A DNA stretch of 64,000 nt from Psychrobacter arcticus 273-4 (GTDB lineage Bacteria; Pseudomonadota; Gammaproteobacteria; Pseudomonadales; Moraxellaceae). Below the pieces are notes generated by a model, which saw only the letters and a program-made list of their open reading frames with translations, was not told where the DNA came from and ran no database searches. Below are positions 59,380 through 64,000 of the stretch, piece after piece. The DNA is taken from the NCBI RefSeq assembly GCF_000012305.1, contig NC_007204.1, positions 2,418,001 through 2,482,000 on the forward strand, given 5' to 3'. The first letter of the stretch is position 1, and each line of letters begins with the position of its first letter. Position numbers and translations under genes: made by a program.

Positions 59380-60282
59380 ATGACCATGAGCAATTCTATT
59401 ATTAAAAATGACCCTAGTAAAAATAAGCCGATTAAAAACGAGCAAGCCTATTTAGACCTGTTACGTCTTGTCCTAAGTGAAGGCACTGAAAAAGGTGACC
59501 GCACTGGAACCGGTACGGTCAGTCATTTTGGCGCGCAGCTACGTTTTGACCTAGCCGATGGTTTTCCTTTATTAACCACCAAAAAAGTCCACTTTAAATC
59601 CATCATCTATGAACTATTATGGTTTTTAAGTGGTAGTACCCACGTTGATTATCTACAACAAAACGGTGTGCGCATCTGGAACGAATGGGCAACCGCAGAG
59701 CAGACCGCACGCTTTAAGCGTCTTGCTGGCGACTTAGGTCCTATTTATGGTCACCAATGGCGTAATTATGGTGCCACTAAAGTTGAGGACGGCAGCTATG
59801 ATAACGATGGCTTCGATCAAATCAGTCAAGTTATCGAGCAAATAAAGACCAATCCCAATTCACGACGTTTAATTGTGTCTGGTTGGAATCCCGGTGAAGC
59901 AGAGCAAGTTGCTTTGCCACCTTGTCATACGATGTTTCAGTTTTTTGTCGCGGACAACAAACTGTCGTGCCAACTTTATCAGCGCTCAGCGGATTTATTC
60001 CTAGGTGTGCCGTTTAATATCGCGAGCTACGCGCTCTTGACCCATATGGTAGCGCAAGTTTGCGACTTAGAAGTCGGTGAATTTATTTGGACCGGTGGCG
60101 ATTGCCATATTTATCAAAACCATCGCGAGCAAGTTGAATTACAGCTAACGCGTGAGCTTTATACGCTGCCAACCTTGACTCTTAACCCTGATGTGCAAGA
60201 TATTTTTGCTTTTAACTACGACGATATCAGCGTCAATGGCTATGAGTCACATCCAGCGATTAAAGCACAAGTTGCAGTATAG
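59380..60282 (+). CDS. thyA: Thymidylate synthase
   Basis: Methylates dUMP to dTMP using methylene-tetrahydrofolate. From the ATG at 59380 (GAAGAG 7 nt upstream) it has 300 residues. The nucleophile is Cys182 in [23 protein letters not shown], the dUMP-phosphate arginine region [11 protein letters not shown] and [20 protein letters not shown] are intact. A GTG at 59365 in frame is a less likely start. Its folate product is recycled by folA, 43 bp downstream, so the pair forms a functional unit. Confidence 0.96.
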   Translation: MTMSNSIIKNDPSKNKPIKNEQAYLDLLRLVLSEGTEKGDRTGTGTVSHFGAQLRFDLADGFPLLTTKKVHFKSIIYELLWFLSGSTHVDYLQQNGVRIWNEWATAEQTARFKRLAGDLGPIYGHQWRNYGATKVEDGSYDNDGFDQISQVIEQIKTNPNSRRLIVSGWNPGEAEQVALPPCHTMFQFFVADNKLSCQLYQRSADLFLGVPFNIASYALLTHMVAQVCDLEVGEFIWTGGDCHIYQNHREQVELQLTRELYTLPTLTLNPDVQDIFAFNYDDISVNGYESHPAIKAQVAV

Positions 60283-60325
60283 CGTCTGTTTCAAACCTTA
60301 TTTAAAAATTAGCAAAGGATAATTT

Positions 60326-60892
60326 ATGAGCTATGCCAACACCGAAGTTGCCCAAATCGTGGCTATCAGTAGCAACCGCTGTATCGGTAAAGATAATGAG
60401 CTACCGTGGCATATCTCAGCAGACTTGCAGCATTTCAAAAGCATGACAACCAAACCAAATGATGGCGCGATTCAAGGCATCGTCATTATGGGTCGCAAGA
60501 CTTTTGAATCGATGGGTAGCAAGCCGCTGCCAAAACGTGTGAGCTTTATCATTAGTACTCAGGTAGATTATGCTGAGCAAAAAGGCTTAGTAGGTAGTGA
60601 AAAAGCCTATGTCATGCATAATTTAGACGACGCCCTGACTCAAGCAGCAAGCCTTGCGCATGGTGCACATCTTGATACGATTTGGGTGATTGGCGGTGAG
60701 CGCGTCTTTAGCGACGCTTTAATGTATACCGACCGCATTGAACTGACCCATGTAGACACTGAAATTACTGATGGCGATGCGTTTTATCCTGAGCTACCAA
60801 GCGAATTTGAAATCGCTGAAGAATCTGAGCAGATGCATGATGACAAAAGTGCATTAGATTTTAGATTTGTAACTTATAAAGTAGAAGCCTAA
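60326..60892 (+). CDS. folA: Dihydrofolate reductase
   Basis: Reduces dihydrofolate, regenerating the cofactor used by ThyA. The 188 residues are slightly longer than usual. GKDNELPWHISADLQHFKSM contains the catalytic acid Asp33. IVIMGRKTFESMG and WVIGGERVFSDALMY are the NADPH-binding segments. It begins 43 bp after thyA, preceded by AAAGGA. Confidence 0.96.
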   Translation: MSYANTEVAQIVAISSNRCIGKDNELPWHISADLQHFKSMTTKPNDGAIQGIVIMGRKTFESMGSKPLPKRVSFIISTQVDYAEQKGLVGSEKAYVMHNLDDALTQAASLAHGAHLDTIWVIGGERVFSDALMYTDRIELTHVDTEITDGDAFYPELPSEFEIAEESEQMHDDKSALDFRFVTYKVEA

Positions 60893-60950
60893 CGTCGTTT
60901 AGTCTTCTATTCAACTTTAATAAGATATAACTTAAGAGGAGAAGCCAAAT

Positions 60951-61043
60951 ATGGAAAATTAAAAAAGCTCAGCAAGATTAATTGCTGAGCTCAAAAAACT
61001 TTTAGATAAGACAACTATGGAGCTAGACTCCATTGTTAGCTGA
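60951..61043 (+). pseudogene. Interrupted small open reading frame
   Basis: A strong ribosome site (AGAGGAGA) precedes an ATG, but codon 4 is TAA. Beyond it the same frame is open for 26 codons and encodes a clear amphipathic helix (KSSARLIAELKKLLDKTTME then LDSIVS) up to a TGA at 61041. This looks like a 30-residue peptide gene broken by a nonsense codon. A 9-bp hairpin (GCTCAGCAA / TTGCTGAGC) overlaps it, so an attenuator is an alternative reading. Confidence 0.45.
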
Positions 61044-61152
61044 AGCATAAAGTTTATTTACCTTGGGAGGGTTCATATATTTTATAGCAAATGCTAATAA
61101 ACGTCTACGTCTCCATTGTTGCGATATTTTCATCATAACTATGGAGGTCATT

Positions 61153-61284
61153 ATGACTATTCAATGCGGTTACCCTAAAGCTGTGCACGTCCGTTGGTAC
61201 TGGAGATATAGATTTAATCGTTGGGAACACGTTTGCGAGCATTGCCGCAGTTATCCAAATCAACAGTTGAGTTTTGATTTTTAA
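61153..61284 (+). CDS. Small aromatic/cysteine-rich protein
   Basis: A 43-residue protein beginning MTIQCGYPKAVHVRWYWRYR with a strong ribosome site (GGAGG, 5 nt before the ATG). It is rich in Trp, Tyr and Arg and has Cys5 plus a CEHC pair that could bind a metal. It ends NQQLSFDF. I do not know the family. The composition, short spacing and excellent ribosome site indicate a true gene, possibly in a unit with the interrupted peptide frame upstream. A terminator follows. Confidence 0.7.
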   Translation: MTIQCGYPKAVHVRWYWRYRFNRWEHVCEHCRSYPNQQLSFDF

Positions 61285-61305
61285 TAATTAAAATTTTCTA
61301 ATACT

Positions 61306-61341
61306 AAAAAGACAACAGCCTAATGGTTGTTGTCTTTTTTT
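61306..61341. terminator. Bidirectional terminator
   Basis: Stem AAAAAGACAACA / TTGTTGTCTTTTT with T-runs on both strands, between the small protein gene and uvrC. Confidence 0.8.
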
Positions 61342-61356
61342 ATGTTAAAAATCAAG

Positions 61357-63201
61357 CTACTCGTGCAATACTTTGTAAACAGTTTTAGCTAAAATTGGAC
61401 CAATCCCCTGCACGCCTGCTAGCTCTTGCTGCGATGCTCCGAGCAATTGCTGTAGTCCACCAAAGTGATTGAGCAAATCACGGCGGCGCTTTTCACCCAA
61501 TCCTGGTATGACCTCTAGCACTGACGATGAACGACGCTTATCGCGTTTCTTACGGTGCGCTGTGATGGCAAAACGATGGGCTTCATCGCGAATGTGCATC
61601 AATAAATGCAGCGCCTTGCTATCCATAGGCAAATCAAGCGGCTCGTGATCAATAAAATGCAGTACTTCAAGCCCAGCCTTACGCCCTTCACCTTTTGCCA
61701 CACCAATAAGCAAAGTATCACCAAGCATACCCAACTCGGTCAATACTTCTTTGGCGATTCCAAGCTGACCTTTACCGCCATCGATAAGCAGCAAATCAGG
61801 CAGTGGTTGCTTTTTATAACGGCGTGTCAGCACTTGTTTCATCGCGGCATAGTCATCGCCACCGACAATGTCATGAATCGCATATTGACGATAATCACGG
61901 CGGCGAGAGCCACTTTGGTCAAAGACCACACAACCACCAATCGTTGCCTCGCCCATGGTATGCGAGATATCAAAACACTCAATACGATCAATGGTACGAT
62001 CAGTGATATCAGCTAAGACATCCTTGAGTGCCCCAAATCGTGCATGCAGCTCTAAATAATCGCCAAGCTTGGTTTTTAGGGCATTATTGGTATTGAGCTT
62101 AGCCAAATCCAACCATTCGGCACGGTGCTCACGTACGTTGGTTTTGATGACGACTTTACTGCCAAAATGACTCGCCAGTGCCTCACTAACCGCAACCTGA
62201 TCCGGTAATTCATGACTCAACATGATTTCCGCTGGCAAGTCATCCGTCACCTGAAAGTAAAACGAGGTAATAAAAGCGGATAAATTATCAGCCAGCGGCT
62301 GGCTACTATCGACATCAGGAAAATAGTTTTTACCACCTAGCACACGGCCGCCACGTACGGTCAACACATTGACGCAAGTCATCCCTACTTGACTGGCAAT
62401 GGCGATCACATCCGCCTCGCCCTGCACCGTATAGACGGCTTGCTTGGCTTGTACTTCGCGCAGCATAGACAACTGATCACGATAAAACACGGCTTTTTCA
62501 AAGTCTAACTCTTCAGCAGAAGCTTCCATTTTTTCAATCAGCGCGCTATGAATATCGCTAGAGTCCCCCTTCAGGAAGCGAATGGTATTATTGACGTCCT
62601 CGCTATACTCCTCGGCTGACACTAAGCCTACACAAGGCGCACGGCAGCGTTTAATCTGATATTCAAGACAAGGGCGCTTACGTTGCTTAAAAAACGTATT
62701 GGTACATTGGCGCATTTGAAACATCTTTTGCATCAGCACCAGCGTCTCTTTTGCTGCATGAGCAGAGGGAAAAGGACCGAAAAAGCACCCCTTTTGATGA
62801 TTGACTTTACCGCGACCATAAGCCAATCTTGGATAAGGCTGATCCGCTGAAATAAACACATAAAGATAGGACTTATCATCGCGCAATAGTACGTTATAAG
62901 GCGGTCGATATTCTTTAATCAGATTTTGCTCAAGCAGCAGCGCTTCGGTTTCACTACGGGTAATAATGGTTTCAATATTATGGATCCGTGCGACCAGTGC
63001 ACGCGTCTTCGGATGGTCAATCGTCTTAGCAAAGTAGCTATTGACGCGACTTTTTAGCGATTTTGCTTTGCCGACATACAGAATATCGCCATTTTTACCC
63101 AGCATTTTATAGACCCCTGGCAAGTTTGGCAGGCGCTGGATGAGATGCTTTAGACGGGCTTTTTTATCGTCGACAGGACTCAATACGGAGACATTGACCA
63201 T
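61357..63201 (-). CDS. uvrC: Excinuclease ABC subunit C
   Basis: The dual-incision nuclease of nucleotide excision repair. From [13 protein letters not shown] (63201) it has 614 residues. A GIY-YIG domain is N-terminal ([20 protein letters not shown]). A UvrBC region follows near 215-250 ([20 protein letters not shown]). An RNase H-like endonuclease core comes next ([32 protein letters not shown]). The C-terminal helix-hairpin-helix pair is [19 protein letters not shown] and [14 protein letters not shown]. The frame upstream to 63294 is not UvrC-like. Confidence 0.95.
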   Translation of the reverse strand: MVNVSVLSPVDDKKARLKHLIQRLPNLPGVYKMLGKNGDILYVGKAKSLKSRVNSYFAKTIDHPKTRALVARIHNIETIITRSETEALLLEQNLIKEYRPPYNVLLRDDKSYLYVFISADQPYPRLAYGRGKVNHQKGCFFGPFPSAHAAKETLVLMQKMFQMRQCTNTFFKQRKRPCLEYQIKRCRAPCVGLVSAEEYSEDVNNTIRFLKGDSSDIHSALIEKMEASAEELDFEKAVFYRDQLSMLREVQAKQAVYTVQGEADVIAIASQVGMTCVNVLTVRGGRVLGGKNYFPDVDSSQPLADNLSAFITSFYFQVTDDLPAEIMLSHELPDQVAVSEALASHFGSKVVIKTNVREHRAEWLDLAKLNTNNALKTKLGDYLELHARFGALKDVLADITDRTIDRIECFDISHTMGEATIGGCVVFDQSGSRRRDYRQYAIHDIVGGDDYAAMKQVLTRRYKKQPLPDLLLIDGGKGQLGIAKEVLTELGMLGDTLLIGVAKGEGRKAGLEVLHFIDHEPLDLPMDSKALHLLMHIRDEAHRFAITAHRKKRDKRRSSSVLEVIPGLGEKRRRDLLNHFGGLQQLLGASQQELAGVQGIGPILAKTVYKVLHE

Positions 63202-63294
63202 AGAATTTAGTGCTCTCAAGATACTGATATACAGATATTTATGGGGCGATAGTACGCGTTTTACAAGAATCGTTATCAGCTTAGCAATAACCAT

Positions 63295-63328
63295 AAAAAA
63301 AGCCAGCTCCGAGGCTGACTTTTTTGTA
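63295..63328 (-). terminator. Rho-independent terminator after the DUF3360-type gene
   Basis: Stem AAAAAAG-C-CAGC / GCTG-A-CTTTTTT with one mismatch, T-run on the minus strand, 33 bp beyond the stop at 63361. Confidence 0.75.
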
Positions 63329-63360
63329 GAAACGACTTTTTTATAGAAATAATAACGCTA

Positions 63361-64000
63361 CTAGTGACGGAAATTTGGCAGTAACGCTGGAATACCAGGC
63401 AACATACCGACAATTGCCATCACACCGGTTAATATTACAAAAGTAATCACCGGAATAATCCAACGGCTCATTTTAGTCAAATTGGCACTACGTTCTTTAG
63501 AGCCAATCAAGCCCAAGTTATCAAGCAATAACGTGAGCGACCAACCAAAAGCTGGGTTAACCAATGCAGAAGCAAACACCACAATAGCAGCAGACTGCGT
63601 AGTTTTACCTTCGCGGGTCATCTCCATGCCAGCCTCTAATAGTGGGATAAACACACCCACAATCAATGCCACGCACATCACTGGTTGCCAAATGGCCAAA
63701 TCCATCGGATAGCCCCAAACACCTGCGATGATACAGAATAGAGCCGTCAATAAAGCACCTGCAGGAATCGGACGCTTAGCAATCGCTGCTGGTACAATAT
63801 AAGTACCCCATGATGAAGCAAAGTTTGCCCCGCCAAGCACAGAACCTACAACCTGACGAAACGAGGCACTGGTCATCGTATCATCAATATCCATCAGCAC
63901 ACGTTCAGTACGTTTAGGGTAGCTGATTTTCTGGAAGACCTGATGACCCAAAAAGTCTGGTGACCACATAGCAACCGCCAAAATAGCAAACGGCAGTACT
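63361..64000 (-). CDS. DUF3360-type membrane protein (5' part outside window)
   Basis: An integral membrane protein whose last 213 codons are visible, and the frame remains open at the right edge. It has several hydrophobic segments (for example GALLTALFCIIAGVWGYPMD, VMCVALIVGVFIPLLEAGME and WIIPVITFVILTGVMAIVGM). The sequence YPKRTERVLMDIDDTMTSAS and GGANFASSWGTYIVPAA recall the DUF3360 family, which is related to permease-like proteins. The visible Asp-Asp pair and Asn/Ser motif may be transport residues. The true start lies beyond 64000. Family call is by recognition and is not certain. Confidence 0.65.
   Translation of the reverse strand, partial: VLPFAILAVAMWSPDFLGHQVFQKISYPKRTERVLMDIDDTMTSASFRQVVGSVLGGANFASSWGTYIVPAAIAKRPIPAGALLTALFCIIAGVWGYPMDLAIWQPVMCVALIVGVFIPLLEAGMEMTREGKTTQSAAIVVFASALVNPAFGWSLTLLLDNLGLIGSKERSANLTKMSRWIIPVITFVILTGVMAIVGMLPGIPALLPNFRH

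Noticed and set aside
60961..60990. A AAA AAG heptamer followed by a 9-bp hairpin, like a -1 frameshift site
   Set aside because: In the reading frame of the ATG at 60951, the TAA at codon 4 is met before the slippery site, so a ribosome would not reach it in frame.

Overview
The window reads as chromosome of a Psychrobacter-like member of the Moraxellaceae (Gammaproteobacteria). The AT-leaning composition, the gene neighbourhoods (hisIE-tatABC, lgt-thyA-folA, pheST-ihfA, lnt next to corC) and the protein sequences all point that way. No database search was run, so this rests on recognition alone.

Layout. Positions 1-2110 hold a TRAP dicarboxylate-type uptake operon (dctP-dctQ-dctM, minus strand, dctM cut by the window edge). 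Positions 2373-8164 hold a complete minus-strand rRNA operon (16S, tRNA-Ile, tRNA-Ala, 23S, 5S) with two near-consensus tandem promoters, long pairing arms around 16S and 23S, and a strong terminator. From 8.3 to 16.5 kb lie a UDG-like protein, upp, an SDR, a DUF1653 gene, tyrS, anmK, a fabF-type ketosynthase and an unrecognised coiled-coil protein. From 16.8 to 25.4 kb lie an aminopeptidase P, an alanine-rich membrane-anchored protein, lnt, corC, a DUF4105/Lnb-like membrane protein, a YcgN-type gene and a dienelactone-hydrolase-family gene. From 26.3 to 36.9 kb lie rbgA, an IS256-family element, mutY (TTG start), tesB, rapA, a D-2-hydroxyacid dehydrogenase and rluA. From 37.3 to 47.7 kb lie trxA, rho with a long leader, two small lipoproteins, a ypfJ-type metalloprotease, and ihfA, pheT, pheS, rplT and rpmI. 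From 48 to 64 kb lie hisIE-tatABC, a UvrD-like helicase, dusC, a MAPEG protein, an OsmC protein, rppH, a zinc alcohol dehydrogenase, an NRDE protein, lgt-thyA-folA, a small-peptide locus, uvrC and a partial DUF3360-type membrane gene.

The genes are mostly housekeeping: translation (tyrS, pheST, rplT, rpmI, rRNA, dusC, rluA, rbgA), lipoprotein maturation (lgt, lnt, possibly the Lnb-like protein), transcription (rho, rapA), DNA repair (mutY, uvrC) and nucleotide synthesis (thyA, folA, upp).

The most unusual content is an interspersed repeat of exactly 138 bp with seven full-length copies, one diverged relative and one solo left end, all between genes. Each full copy carries a 21-bp hairpin stem. 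Where copies differ inside the stem, base pairing is kept by compensatory or wobble changes, which suggests selection on an RNA or cruciform structure. Several copies sit exactly at the ends of reading frames and supply their stop codon.
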